Source: Variovorax ginsengisoli
GTDB lineage: Bacteria > Pseudomonadota > Gammaproteobacteria > Burkholderiales > Burkholderiaceae_C
DNA: 64,000 bases
Reading direction: 5' to 3'
Assembly (NCBI RefSeq): GCF_030486595.1
Contig: NZ_JAUJZH010000025.1
Location: 1 to 64,000 of the forward strand
In this document: piece after piece, positions 17,313-25,370 of the stretch
Numbering within the stretch: the stretch's first letter is position 1
Layout: each line of letters opens with the position of its first letter
The notes under the pieces: generated by a model
What the model was told of the DNA's origin: nothing
The model's input: only the letters and a program-made list of their open reading frames with translations
Databases searched by the model: none
Program-made: the position numbers and the translations under genes

Positions 17313-17326
17313 CAATTGGCCCATTG
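17313..17326. promoter_or_regulatory. Candidate LysR operator between divergent genes
   Basis: The inverted repeat CAAT-N6-ATTG (CAATTGGCCCATTG) lies in the 74-bp gap between the LysR gene and its divergent neighbour. It fits the loose T-N11-A type of LysR site. It is a short match, so support comes mainly from position. Confidence 0.4.
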
Positions 17327-17365
17327 TTGCTTGATGCCACGAGTGGCGCAACGCACAATCGACCC

Positions 17366-18262
17366 ATGTTCGATGCCTTCACCTCCTTCGACCTGACGCG
17401 CAATGGCGTCAAGGTGCATGGCCGCATCGGTGGCCGCGGGGCGCCCCTGCTGCTGCTCCACGGCCATCCGCAGACGCACGCCAACTGGCATCGGGTGGCA
17501 CCTCGCCTGGCTGAGCAGTTCACGGTCGTCCTGGTCGACCTGCGCGGCTACGGCGACTCGGGCCGGCCGCCCGCCGACGAGGCCCATTCGAACTTCAGCA
17601 AGCGCGAGATGGCGCTCGATGCGCTGCACGCCATGCGCGCGCATGGCTTCGAACGCTTCGGCGTGCTGGCGCACGACCGCGGCGCGCGCGTGGCCCACCG
17701 GCTGGCGGCCGATCACCCGCAAGCGGTCGAGCGGCTGATGCTGCTCGACATCGCGCCGACGCTCGCGATGTACGAGAACACCTCGGAGGCCTTCGCCCGG
17801 GCCTACTGGCACTGGTTCTTCCTGATCCAGCCGCCGCCGCTGCCGGAAGCGCTGATCGACAGCGATCCGGTCCGCTATATCCGCAGCGTGATGGGTGGAC
17901 GGCACGCGGGTCTCGCGCCTTTCACGCCCGAGGCGCTGGCCGAATACGAACGCTGCGCCGCGATCCCCGGCAGTGCGCAGGCGATCTGCGAGGACTACCG
18001 TGCGTCGGCCGGCATCGACCTCGACCACGACCGTGTTGACATCGCCGCCGGCCGCAGGCTGGCACAGCCGCTGCGCGTGCTGTGGGGCGCCCACGGCGCC
18101 GTCGGGCGCTCGTTCGACGTGCTGTCGCTGTGGCGCGAGCGGGCCGACGACGTCGCCGGCGGCGCGCTGCCGTGCGGCCACTACATTCCCGAGGAAGCGC
18201 CGGCCGAGTTGCTGGCCGAGGCGCTTGCTTTCTTCAACGCGAACCCAAGGATCGAGACATGA
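17366..18262 (+). CDS. Alpha/beta hydrolase, fluoroacetate dehalogenase-like
   Basis: A 298-residue alpha/beta hydrolase that follows the fluoroacetate dehalogenase family along its whole length. The nucleophile elbow is LAHDRGARVAHRLAADHP, giving nucleophile Asp104 with carboxylate-binding Arg105 and Arg108. The second acid is Asp128, the halide pocket is His149-Trp150 (YWHWFF) and Tyr211 (CEDYRAS), and the base is His272 (GHYIPEEAP). These are the residues that make defluorination possible in known enzymes, so it should convert haloacetates to glycolate; activity itself is inferred. No clear ribosome site precedes the ATG. The stop overlaps the next start. Confidence 0.83.
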   Translation: MFDAFTSFDLTRNGVKVHGRIGGRGAPLLLLHGHPQTHANWHRVAPRLAEQFTVVLVDLRGYGDSGRPPADEAHSNFSKREMALDALHAMRAHGFERFGVLAHDRGARVAHRLAADHPQAVERLMLLDIAPTLAMYENTSEAFARAYWHWFFLIQPPPLPEALIDSDPVRYIRSVMGGRHAGLAPFTPEALAEYERCAAIPGSAQAICEDYRASAGIDLDHDRVDIAAGRRLAQPLRVLWGAHGAVGRSFDVLSLWRERADDVAGGALPCGHYIPEEAPAELLAEALAFFNANPRIET

Positions 18263-19344
18263 GCACCCAACGCATCGCAGTCATCGCCGGCGACGGCATC
18301 GGCAAGGAGACCATGCCCGAGGGCCTGCGCGTGCTCGATGCCGCCAGCCGCAAGTTCGGCATCGACCTCAAGTTCGACCATTTCGATTTCTCGAGCTGGG
18401 ACTATTTCGAGAAGCACGGCAAGATGCTTCCCGACGACTGGAAGGACCAGATCGGCGGCCACGACGCGATCTACTTCGGTGCCGTCGGCTGGCCCGAGAA
18501 GATCGCCGACCATGTGTCCCTCTGGGGGTCCTTGCTGTTGTTCCGGCGCGAGTTCGACCAGTACATCAACCTGCGGCCGGCCCGCCTGATGCCCGGCATC
18601 GTGGCGCCGGTGGTGCGGCGCGACGGCACGCCGCGCGAACCCGGCGAGATTGACATGTACATCGTGCGCGAGAACACCGAGGGCGAATACTCGAGCATCG
18701 GCGGGCGCATGTTCGAAGGCTCGGCTCGCGAGATCGTGATCCAGGAAACCGTGATGTCGCGCGTCGGCGTCGACCGGGTGCTGAAGTTCGCCTTCGAGCT
18801 GGCTGCGTCGCGGCCGAAGAAACACCTCACGAGCGCGACCAAGTCCAACGGCATCTCGATCACCATGCCCTACTGGGATGAGCGCGTGGCGGCGATGGCG
18901 AAGCACTATCCGGGCGTCGCGCTCGACAAGTTCCACATTGACATCCTGACCGCGCACTTCGTGCAGCGGCCCGACTTCTTCGATGTGGTGGTGGCGAGCA
19001 ACCTGTTCGGCGACATCCTCTCCGATCTCGGCCCGGCCTGCACCGGCACCATCGGCATCGCGCCCAGCGCCAACCTCAACCCCGAACGCACCACGCCGTC
19101 GCTGTTCGAGCCGGTGCACGGGTCGGCGCCCGACATCGCCGGGCGGGGCATCGCCAATCCGATCGGCCAGATCTGGTGCGGCGCCATGATGCTGGAGTTC
19201 CTGGGCCACAAGGCGGCGCACGACGCCATCCTGGCCGCGATCGAGAAGGTGCTCGCGCCCGGCAGCGGCGCCCCGCGCACACCGGACATCGGCGGAACCG
19301 CGGGAACCACCGATCTGGGCCAGGCCATCGCCGAGGCGCTTTGA
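18259..19344 (+). CDS. Tartrate / D-malate dehydrogenase (isocitrate-isopropylmalate dehydrogenase family)
   Basis: A 361-residue NAD-dependent beta-decarboxylating dehydrogenase. It has the family start IAVIAGDGIGKETMPEGLRV, the substrate helix region with LRPARLMPG, YIVRENTEGEYSS, the catalytic Lys region near DILTAHFVQRPDFFDVVV and the cofactor loop EPVHGSAPDIAG. The spacing matches the TtuC/DmlA branch, which acts on tartrate, D-malate or 3-substituted malates. It is translationally coupled to the hydrolase by a 4-base overlap, which suggests one catabolic route under the divergent LysR protein. Confidence 0.9.
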   Translation: MSTQRIAVIAGDGIGKETMPEGLRVLDAASRKFGIDLKFDHFDFSSWDYFEKHGKMLPDDWKDQIGGHDAIYFGAVGWPEKIADHVSLWGSLLLFRREFDQYINLRPARLMPGIVAPVVRRDGTPREPGEIDMYIVRENTEGEYSSIGGRMFEGSAREIVIQETVMSRVGVDRVLKFAFELAASRPKKHLTSATKSNGISITMPYWDERVAAMAKHYPGVALDKFHIDILTAHFVQRPDFFDVVVASNLFGDILSDLGPACTGTIGIAPSANLNPERTTPSLFEPVHGSAPDIAGRGIANPIGQIWCGAMMLEFLGHKAAHDAILAAIEKVLAPGSGAPRTPDIGGTAGTTDLGQAIAEAL

Positions 19345-19409
19345 AAATCGGTTCGCCAAAACGCCACTAAAATTGCGGTCCTCGCTGCGTTTCACGGGGC
19401 TGCGTCGTA

Positions 19410-19438
19410 TTGACACCCCCGAGACCAGTGGTTGTAAT
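19410..19438 (+). promoter_or_regulatory. Sigma-70 promoter of the HU gene
   Basis: TTGACA at 19410-19415 and TGTAAT at 19433-19438 are separated by exactly 17 bases. This near-consensus promoter would give a leader of about 120 bases before the HU start. Confidence 0.8.
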
Positions 19439-19444
19439 CCCTGT

Positions 19445-19516
19445 CGGCAGCGCGCTGCCGGCGCGTCAGAGCTGCCACCCACCTGCTGTACCCACCCCCG
19501 TGGCGTCGCCACGGGG
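19445..19516 (+). promoter_or_regulatory. Structured 5' leader of the HU gene
   Basis: Two strong hairpins lie in the leader: the 16-bp palindrome CGGCAGCGCGCTGCCG (19445-19460) and CCCCGTGGC-GTC-GCCACGGGG (19496-19516). They are followed by an unstructured T/A-rich stretch with the AAGGGG ribosome site. Regulation of HU translation or mRNA stability is possible but is inference. Confidence 0.45.
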
Positions 19517-19567
19517 CTGGCGCCGCTTCTGACGACCCTGATCAACAATTTTCTGCAAGGGGCCCTT

Positions 19568-19840
19568 GTGAACAAAACCGAACTGATTGAGCACATCGCA
19601 AAGAACGCCGACATCTCCAAAGCCGCTGCCACGCGGGCACTCGAATCCACGATCGGCGCCATTCGTACCACGCTCAAGAAGGGCGGCTCCGTCTCGCTCG
19701 TCGGTTTCGGCACCTTTGCAGTCGGCAAGCGCGCCGCCCGGACCGGCCGGAATCCGCGCACCGGCGACGCGATTAAAATCAAGGCCGCCAAGATTCCCAA
19801 GTTCCGTCCCGGCAAGGCGCTCAAAGACGCGCTGAACTGA
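19568..19840 (+). CDS. hupB: HU family DNA-binding protein
   Basis: A 90-residue nucleoid protein of the HU type. The start is GTG (NKTELIEHIAKNADISKAAA), and the DNA-binding arm carries the HU signature VGFGTFAVGKRAARTGRNP. HU binds and bends DNA as a dimer without strong sequence preference. AAGGGG lies upstream of the GTG. tRNA-Val follows 18 bp after the stop, before the first terminator, so the two may share a transcript. Confidence 0.95.
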   Translation: MNKTELIEHIAKNADISKAAATRALESTIGAIRTTLKKGGSVSLVGFGTFAVGKRAARTGRNPRTGDAIKIKAAKIPKFRPGKALKDALN

Positions 19841-19858
19841 GACCATCGATTGAAGGTG

Positions 19859-19934
19859 GGGTGCTTAGCTCAGTTGGTAGAGCGGCGCTCTTACACGGCG
19901 TAGGTCGGGGGTTCGAGCCCCTCAGCACCCACCA
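19859..19934 (+). tRNA. tRNA-Val (anticodon UAC)
   Basis: A 76-base cloverleaf: acceptor GGGTGCT / AGCACCC, D-arm GCTC/GAGC, anticodon loop CTTACAC with TAC, T-arm GGGGG-TTCGAGC-CCCTC, and an encoded CCA end. It is followed by a terminator. Confidence 0.97.
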
Positions 19935-19943
19935 CCCGATGCA

Positions 19944-19970
19944 AAGGCGAACGGATCGTTCGCCTTTTTT
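19944..19970 (+). terminator. Terminator after tRNA-Val
   Basis: An 8-bp stem GGCGAACG / CGTTCGCC with a 3-base loop, followed by TTTTTT, 10 bp after the tRNA. Confidence 0.93.
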
Positions 19971-20008
19971 CTTGCTGCGTCAATTTTCGTCCTAGAGAGT
20001 GCTCAAGC

Positions 20009-21922
20009 ATGTTTGATTCCTTCCGCAAGTACAACAAGATCATCATGGTGTTCTTGTTCTTGCTGATCATTCCCTCGTTCGTGCTGTTCGGCGTCGATCG
20101 CTACCAAGGCGGCGGCCAGGGCGAGAAGGTCGCACGCGTGGCCGGCACCGACATCACGCGGCCCGAGTGGGATGCCCAGCATCGCAACGAGGTCGACCGG
20201 ATTCGCCAGCAGGCACCCACCATCGACCCGGCGATGCTCGACTCTGATGCGGCGCGCTACGCCACGCTGGAGCGCATGGTGCGCGAGCGGGTGCTCGCGG
20301 CGGCAGCGTCGAAGTCGAACATGTCGGTGTCCGAGGAGCGGCTGGCGCGGCTGTTCGCGGCCGATCCGGGCCTGGCGAGCTTCCGCACCGCCGACGGCAA
20401 GTTCGATCGCGAGACCTTCATGCGGGCGACCGGACGCACGCCCGAACAGTACGAAGCCTCGGTGCGCGCCGACCTGGCGACGCAGCAGGTGTCGCTCGGG
20501 GTCTCGGGCACGGCCTTTGCCACGCCGGCCCAGGCCGCAGTCACGCTCAATGCCTTCTACGACCGCCGCGAGATCCAGGTCGCGCTCTTCAAGCCGGCCG
20601 ACTTCGCGTCCAAGGTCAGCGTCAGCGACGCCGATCTCGAGGCCTTCTACAAGGCCCATACGGCGCAGTTCCAGCAGCCCGAACGCGCGAAGGTCGAGTA
20701 CCTGGTGCTCGATCTCGAAGCCGCGAAGAAGAACATCGCCGTGAGCGAGGCCGACCTGCGCAGCTACTACGACCAGAACGCCGCCCGCTTCGGCTCCAAG
20801 GAAGAGCGGCGCGCGAGCCACATCCTGATCGCGGTGCCGCAGGGCGCGCCGGCCGCCGAGCGCGAGCAGGCCCGCAAGAAAGCCGAACAGCTGCTGGCCG
20901 ACCTGCGCAAGGCACCCAACACCTTCGCCGAAGTGGCGCGCAAAAATTCGCAGGACCCGGGGTCGGCGGAGAAGGGCGGCGACCTCGACGTCGTGACCCG
21001 CGGCGCGATGGTCAAGCCCTTCGAGGACGCGCTGTTCGCGCTCAAGAAGGGCGAGATCAGCAACGTGGTGGAGACCGAGTTCGGCTATCACATCATCCAG
21101 GTCAACGACATCAAGCCGGCCGTGGTGCCGCCGTTCGACAAGGTGCGCGCGACCATCGAGAACGAAGTGCGCAGCCAGCAGGCGACGGCGGAATTCGCCA
21201 AGGCTGCCGAAGCCTTCACCGACATCGTCTACCAGCAGCCCGACAGCCTGCAGCCGGCGGCTGAAAAGCTCAAGCTGACGATCCAGACTGCGAGCAATGT
21301 CGCCCGCACGCCCCAGCCCGGCGCCACCGGCGCGCTGGCCAGCCGCAATTTCCTGAATGCGCTGTTCGCGCCCGACACGTTGGAGCGCAAGCACAACACG
21401 GAGGCGATCGAGATTGGCGCCAATCAACTGGCCTCGGGCCGGGTGGTGCAGTACGAACCGGCGCGCGCATTGCCGCTCGACGAAGTCAAGGACAAGGTGC
21501 GCACCCAGTTGGTCGCCGAGCGTGCGGCGGCGCTGGCGCGGGCCGAGGGCGAGGCGAAACTGGCGGCCTGGAAGACCGATCCGGCCGGCGCCAGCTTCGG
21601 CGCTCCGGTCACCGTGTCGCGGCTCGAGACCCAGTCGCAGCCGCTGCCGGTGATCGAGGTCGCGCTGCGGGCCGACACCGGCAAGCTGCCGGCACTGGTC
21701 GGCGCCGATCTGGGCACCCAGGGCTATGCCGTGGTGCGGGTGATCAAGAGCGTGCCGCGCACGCCGCCGGCACCCGAGATGGTCAAACAGGAGACCGAAC
21801 AGTACGCCCAAGCGGTGGGCGGGGCCGAGACTGCCGCCTACTACAACCTGCTCAAGAACCGCTTCAAGGCCGAGATTCTGGTGCCGAAGCCTGCAGATTC
21901 GACGGTCGCCGCCGGACGCTAG
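20009..21922 (+). CDS. PpiD-like periplasmic peptidyl-prolyl isomerase/chaperone
   Basis: A 637-residue protein anchored in the inner membrane by one N-terminal helix (IIMVFLFLLIIPSFVLFG, about residues 11-28), with the rest in the periplasm. A SurA-like N-terminal chaperone domain is followed by one parvulin domain (about residues 265-365) carrying SHILIAVPQGAP, NSQDPGSAEKGGDL and FGYHIIQVND, then a C-terminal chaperone part. PpiD helps newly exported outer-membrane proteins fold. It has a weak ribosome site (AGAGAG). tRNA-His follows 31 bp after its stop. Confidence 0.92.
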   Translation: MFDSFRKYNKIIMVFLFLLIIPSFVLFGVDRYQGGGQGEKVARVAGTDITRPEWDAQHRNEVDRIRQQAPTIDPAMLDSDAARYATLERMVRERVLAAAASKSNMSVSEERLARLFAADPGLASFRTADGKFDRETFMRATGRTPEQYEASVRADLATQQVSLGVSGTAFATPAQAAVTLNAFYDRREIQVALFKPADFASKVSVSDADLEAFYKAHTAQFQQPERAKVEYLVLDLEAAKKNIAVSEADLRSYYDQNAARFGSKEERRASHILIAVPQGAPAAEREQARKKAEQLLADLRKAPNTFAEVARKNSQDPGSAEKGGDLDVVTRGAMVKPFEDALFALKKGEISNVVETEFGYHIIQVNDIKPAVVPPFDKVRATIENEVRSQQATAEFAKAAEAFTDIVYQQPDSLQPAAEKLKLTIQTASNVARTPQPGATGALASRNFLNALFAPDTLERKHNTEAIEIGANQLASGRVVQYEPARALPLDEVKDKVRTQLVAERAAALARAEGEAKLAAWKTDPAGASFGAPVTVSRLETQSQPLPVIEVALRADTGKLPALVGADLGTQGYAVVRVIKSVPRTPPAPEMVKQETEQYAQAVGGAETAAYYNLLKNRFKAEILVPKPADSTVAAGR

Positions 21923-21952
21923 CTTTTTTCACGCTACAATTGATGGCTTAGT

Positions 21953-22029
21953 GGTGGCTGTAGCTCAGCTGGTAGAGTCCCAGATTGTGATTCTGGTCGT
22001 CGTGGGTTCGAGTCCCATCAGCCACCCCA
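21953..22029 (+). tRNA. tRNA-His (anticodon GUG)
   Basis: A 77-base cloverleaf with the extra 5' G at position -1 that marks tRNA-His, acceptor GTGGCTG / CAGCCAC, anticodon loop TTGTGAT with GTG, T-arm GTGGG-TTCGAGT-CCCAT and an encoded CCA end. A TACAAT box about 13 bp upstream may be its -10 element. Confidence 0.96.
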
Positions 22030-22045
22030 AAGACATTCGTCAGCA

Positions 22046-22069
22046 AACAGGCACTTCGGTGCCTGTTTT
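22046..22069 (+). terminator. Terminator after tRNA-His
   Basis: The stem AACAGGCAC / GTGCCTGTT closes a TTCG tetraloop and is followed by a T run. Confidence 0.92.
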
Positions 22070-22143
22070 GCTTTGTGCGCCTGCTCGACGACCCGCCGCG
22101 CGAGATTGGCGCCCCATTCAAGCCCCAAACATGCCTGCCATTG

Positions 22144-22178
22144 ACACAAACCCGTAGTCGAGACGGGGGTGTTTTTTT
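22144..22178 (+). terminator. Second terminator-like hairpin upstream of H-NS
   Basis: An imperfect stem with core ACCCGT / ACGGG(G) and flanking ACA / TGT is followed by TTTTTTT. It lies 75 bp after the tRNA-His terminator with no gene between, so it may end a short unidentified transcript. Confidence 0.55.
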
Positions 22179-22190
22179 CTGCAGCCCGGC

Positions 22191-22218
22191 TTGCGGCAAT
22201 TGGAATCTGAATTAAAAT
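22191..22218 (+). promoter_or_regulatory. Promoter of the H-NS gene with flanking inverted repeat
   Basis: TTGCGG (22191-22196), a 16-base spacer and TAAAAT (22213-22218). An inverted repeat AATTGGAA (22198-22205) / TTCCAATT (22226-22233) brackets the -10 box. The AT-rich tract is a plausible site for autorepression by H-NS; that is inference. Confidence 0.5.
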
Positions 22219-22248
22219 TTTGGCTTTCCAATTAGAGGATAAGCACAG

Positions 22249-22587
22249 ATGGCTTCAACCCTTGCCGACATCAATTCCCAGATCAAGAAGCACGACGAGC
22301 AGATCGCGCAATTGCGCAAGCAAGCCGAAGATCTGCGGAATCAGGAGCGGGCTGGCGTTATCGAAGAGCTGCGCAAGAAGATCGCTGAATACGGCCTGAC
22401 CGCCAGCGATCTCAAGCTCGGCGCGCGCGCCGGCAAGCGCAGTGCCACTACGGCGGCGCCCAAGAGCGCCGCCAAATACCGCAGCCCGACCGGCGAGACC
22501 TGGTCCGGCGGCCGTGGCCGCAAGCCGCGCTGGATCACCGAAGCTCTGACTGCCGGCAAGTCCCTGTCCGATTTCGAGATCAAGTAA
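22249..22587 (+). CDS. H-NS family nucleoid protein
   Basis: A 112-residue H-NS histone-like protein. The N-terminal half is a coiled-coil oligomerisation region (SQIKKHDEQIAQLRKQAEDL). The C-terminus carries YRSPTGETWSGGRGRKPRWI, in which GRGRKP is the AT-hook-like DNA-binding loop of the betaproteobacterial type. Such proteins silence AT-rich genes. AGAGGA precedes the ATG. A bidirectional terminator follows. Confidence 0.94.
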   Translation: MASTLADINSQIKKHDEQIAQLRKQAEDLRNQERAGVIEELRKKIAEYGLTASDLKLGARAGKRSATTAAPKSAAKYRSPTGETWSGGRGRKPRWITEALTAGKSLSDFEIK

Positions 22588-22617
22588 GCCCGGCGGGTCC
22601 TCCCCACCAGGCCCATC

Positions 22618-22645
22618 AAAAAGCCCCGCGTCGCGGGGCTTTTTG
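22618..22645. terminator. Bidirectional terminator between H-NS and the quinone oxidoreductase
   Basis: A near-perfect dyad AGCCCCGCG-T-CGCGGGGCT with A and T runs on both sides, between two convergent genes. Confidence 0.93.
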
Positions 22646-22688
22646 CTTCCAGGGGCCGGCCTGCGCCGGCCCGTTGGTCGGAGCGAGC

Positions 22689-23675
22689 TCAATTCACCAT
22701 GACCAGCTTGCCCTTGACGCCCCTTGAGCCCATGTGCGCATAGGCCGCCTTGAGTTCCGACATCGGCATGGTCTGGTCGATCACGGGCTTGATCTTGCCT
22801 TGGCCGTACCAGGTGGCCAATTCGGCCATCATCTGCGCATTGGCCTTGGGCTCGCGACGGGCGAAATCACCCCAGAACACGCCGACCAGCGAGGCGCCCT
22901 TGAGCAGCGTCAAATTCAGCGGCAGCGAAGGAATCGGGCCGGCCGCGAAACCGACGACCAGATAGCGGCCGCGCCAGCCGATGGAGCGGAATGCGGGCTC
23001 GGCGAATTCACCGCCGACCGGGTCGTAAATCACATCCGGGCCCTTGCCGTCCGTCGCTGCCTTGACGGCATCGCGGAAGGCATTGGGCAGCGCATGCGTG
23101 GTGTAGTTGATCGTGGCATCGGCGCCAATCGACTTGCAAAGCTCGCATTTCTCGTCGGTCGATGCGGCTGCAATGACGCGGGCGCCAGCGGCCTTTGCAA
23201 TTTGGATGGCCGCGGTGCCGACGCCGCCGGCGGCTCCCAGCACCAATACGGTTTCGCCGACCTTCAATTGGGCGCGGTCCATCAATGCATGCCACGAAGT
23301 CGCGTAGATCATGATGAACGCGGCGGCGTCGACATGGCCGAAGCCTTCCGGCAATGGCATGCACAGCGCTGCGGGGGCCAGCGTGTGGGTGGCGAAACCG
23401 CCGGTGCCGGACAGGCAGGCGACGTTCTGGCCTACCTTCAGGTGCGTCACGCCTTCGCCGACCGCGGCGATCACGCCGGCATATTCGGATCCGGGGACGA
23501 AGGGCAGGGGCGGCTTCATCTGGTATTTGTTCTGCACGATGAGCAGGTCCGGGAAATTGAGGCTCGCGGCCTTGATTTCGATCAGCACCTGTCCCGGGCC
23601 CGGGCTGGGCGTGGGCAGTTCTTTCCAGGTCAGCGCCTCGACGCCGACGGGGTTCTCGCAGAGCCATGCGTGCAT
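22689..23675 (-). CDS. NADPH:quinone oxidoreductase family protein (zinc-independent MDR)
   Basis: A 328-residue medium-chain dehydrogenase/reductase. The GroES-like N-terminal domain holds ASLNFPDLLIVQNKYQ and PGSEYAGVIAAVGEGV; it lacks the zinc-ligand cysteines of alcohol dehydrogenases. The NADPH-binding motif is VLGAAGGVGTAAIQIAKAAGA. The family reduces quinones or enoyl-type substrates. The ATG at 23675 has a strong AGGAGA site upstream. It stands alone, divergent from surE. Confidence 0.91.
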   Translation of the reverse strand: MHAWLCENPVGVEALTWKELPTPSPGPGQVLIEIKAASLNFPDLLIVQNKYQMKPPLPFVPGSEYAGVIAAVGEGVTHLKVGQNVACLSGTGGFATHTLAPAALCMPLPEGFGHVDAAAFIMIYATSWHALMDRAQLKVGETVLVLGAAGGVGTAAIQIAKAAGARVIAAASTDEKCELCKSIGADATINYTTHALPNAFRDAVKAATDGKGPDVIYDPVGGEFAEPAFRSIGWRGRYLVVGFAAGPIPSLPLNLTLLKGASLVGVFWGDFARREPKANAQMMAELATWYGQGKIKPVIDQTMPMSELKAAYAHMGSRGVKGKLVMVN

Positions 23676-23806
23676 GCTCGTCTCTCCTGTGATTGAGTCT
23701 TGGGGCAACGGAAAATCCGGGCCATGATAGGCGGCTGTCCCGGTCGCCGCATGTCCCTGCCGTGACCCCACCCCCCCGCCTACAATCGCCGCCACAGACT
23801 GACGCC

Positions 23807-24580
23807 ATGAAGATACTTATTTCGAACGACGACGGTTTCCAGGCGCCCGGCCTCGTCGCCCTGCACGACGCGCTGAAGGACATCGCCGAGGTCGAGGTCG
23901 TGGCCCCCGAGCACAACAACAGCGCCAAGTCGAATGCGTTGACATTGGCGGCGCCGCTGTACGTGCACAAGGCGCACAACGGCTTTCGCTACGTGACCGG
24001 CACGCCCGCCGATTGCGTGCACATCGCGCTCAAGGGGCTGCTCGACTACCGGCCCGATCTGGTGGTGTCCGGCATCAACAACGGCGCCAACATGGGCGAC
24101 GACACCATCTATTCGGGCACCGTCGGGGCCGCCATGGAGGCCTATCTCTTCGGCATTCCGGCGATCGCCTTCTCGCAGATCGAGAAGGGCTGGGCGCACG
24201 TCGATGCCGCGGCGCAAGTGGCACGCCGCCTGGTCCAGCAGATCGAACGCGAGCAGCTGATCGGCGGCAACCCGTTCCTGCTCAACGTGAACGTACCGAA
24301 CCTGCCCTTCGCTGAATTGAAGCCGGTCAAGGTCTGCCGGCTGGGCCGCCGCCATGCGGCCGAGAAGGTCATCACGCAGGACAGCCCGCGCGGCGAGACC
24401 ATGTACTGGATCGCGGGCGCCGGCGGTGCCAAGGACAGCGGCGAAGGCACCGATTTCCATGCCACCGCGGCCGGCCATGTGGCCCTGACGCCGCTGCAGA
24501 TCGACCTCACCGACCACGCGAATCTCGGGGACTGGAGCGACACCATGGCGCGTGTCGCGCGCAGCGCGGCGGGAGGCTGA
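23807..24580 (+). CDS. surE: 5'/3'-nucleotidase SurE
   Basis: A 257-residue survival protein E, a metal-dependent nucleoside monophosphate phosphatase. The metal site is the N-terminal NDDG (ISNDDGFQAPG), and the second active-site segment is SGINNGANMGDDTIYSGT. It heads the classic stationary-phase block surE-pcm-nlpD-rpoS. A TACAAT box lies about 25 bp before the ATG. The next start is 2 bp after its stop. Confidence 0.96.
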   Translation: MKILISNDDGFQAPGLVALHDALKDIAEVEVVAPEHNNSAKSNALTLAAPLYVHKAHNGFRYVTGTPADCVHIALKGLLDYRPDLVVSGINNGANMGDDTIYSGTVGAAMEAYLFGIPAIAFSQIEKGWAHVDAAAQVARRLVQQIEREQLIGGNPFLLNVNVPNLPFAELKPVKVCRLGRRHAAEKVITQDSPRGETMYWIAGAGGAKDSGEGTDFHATAAGHVALTPLQIDLTDHANLGDWSDTMARVARSAAGG

Positions 24581-24582
24581 CC

Positions 24583-25356
24583 TTGGCAAGTCAACGGCCA
24601 GGTTTTCCGGTACGCCTGACGCCTACGGCCTCCGCGGCAACGCGCGGACGAATGCCGTCGGTGCCGGTCAAGCCGCTCGTTCCGACCACGCCCTCGATGG
24701 CGTCCGATGCGGTGCGCGCGCGGATGGTCCAGCGGCTCGCGGCCCAGGGCATCGCCGACGCCCGCGTGCTGCGCGCCATGGGCACCGTCGAGCGCCACCT
24801 GTTCGTCGACAGCGCGCTGGTCAACCAGGCCTACGAAGACACCAGCCTGCCGATCGGGCTGGGCCAGACAATCTCGAAGCCGAACGTGGTGGCGCGAATG
24901 ATCGAACTGCTGCTGGGCGCCCCGGCGCTGGCCCACAAGCCCGTCGATCGCCTCGGTCGCGTGCTCGAGATCGGCACCGGCTGCGGCTACCAGGCGGCGG
25001 TGCTGAGCCACGTCGCGGCCGAGGTCTACAGCATCGAGCGGCTGCGCGGCCTGCACGAGAGGGCGCGGGTCAACCTGCGCCCGTTCCGGCTGGCGACGGT
25101 CCACCTGATGCTGGGCGATGGCATGGTGGGCTATGCGAAGGGCGCGCCCTATGCCGGCATCATCGCCGCTGCGGGTGGCGAGGCGGTGCCCGAGGCCTGG
25201 GTCGCGCAGTTGGCGGTCGGCGGCCGGATCGTCGCGCCGACCCACTCCGCGAGCGGCGGCCAGGCGCTGGTCGTGATCGACAAAACCGCTCGCGGCCTCG
25301 AGCGCCGCATTCTTGAGGCGGTCCACTTTGTCCCCCTAAAATCGGGAATTGCTTGA
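24583..25356 (+). CDS. pcm: Protein-L-isoaspartate O-methyltransferase
   Basis: A 257-residue SAM-dependent repair enzyme that methylates L-isoaspartyl residues in aged proteins. The family segments are LFVDSALVNQAYEDTSLPIG, TISKPNVVARM and the SAM motif VLEIGTGCGYQAAVLS. The TTG start at 24583 is taken because GGGAGG lies 6 bases upstream; it adds about 38 residues before the conserved part, and an internal ATG (near residue 39) remains possible. It sits between surE and nlpD. Confidence 0.92.
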   Translation: MASQRPGFPVRLTPTASAATRGRMPSVPVKPLVPTTPSMASDAVRARMVQRLAAQGIADARVLRAMGTVERHLFVDSALVNQAYEDTSLPIGLGQTISKPNVVARMIELLLGAPALAHKPVDRLGRVLEIGTGCGYQAAVLSHVAAEVYSIERLRGLHERARVNLRPFRLATVHLMLGDGMVGYAKGAPYAGIIAAAGGEAVPEAWVAQLAVGGRIVAPTHSASGGQALVVIDKTARGLERRILEAVHFVPLKSGIA

Positions 25357-25370
25357 AGGGAAATAACACA

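Noticed and set aside
22689..23675. Zinc-dependent alcohol dehydrogenase
   Set aside because: The catalytic and structural zinc cysteines are missing; the sequence fits the zinc-independent quinone oxidoreductase branch.
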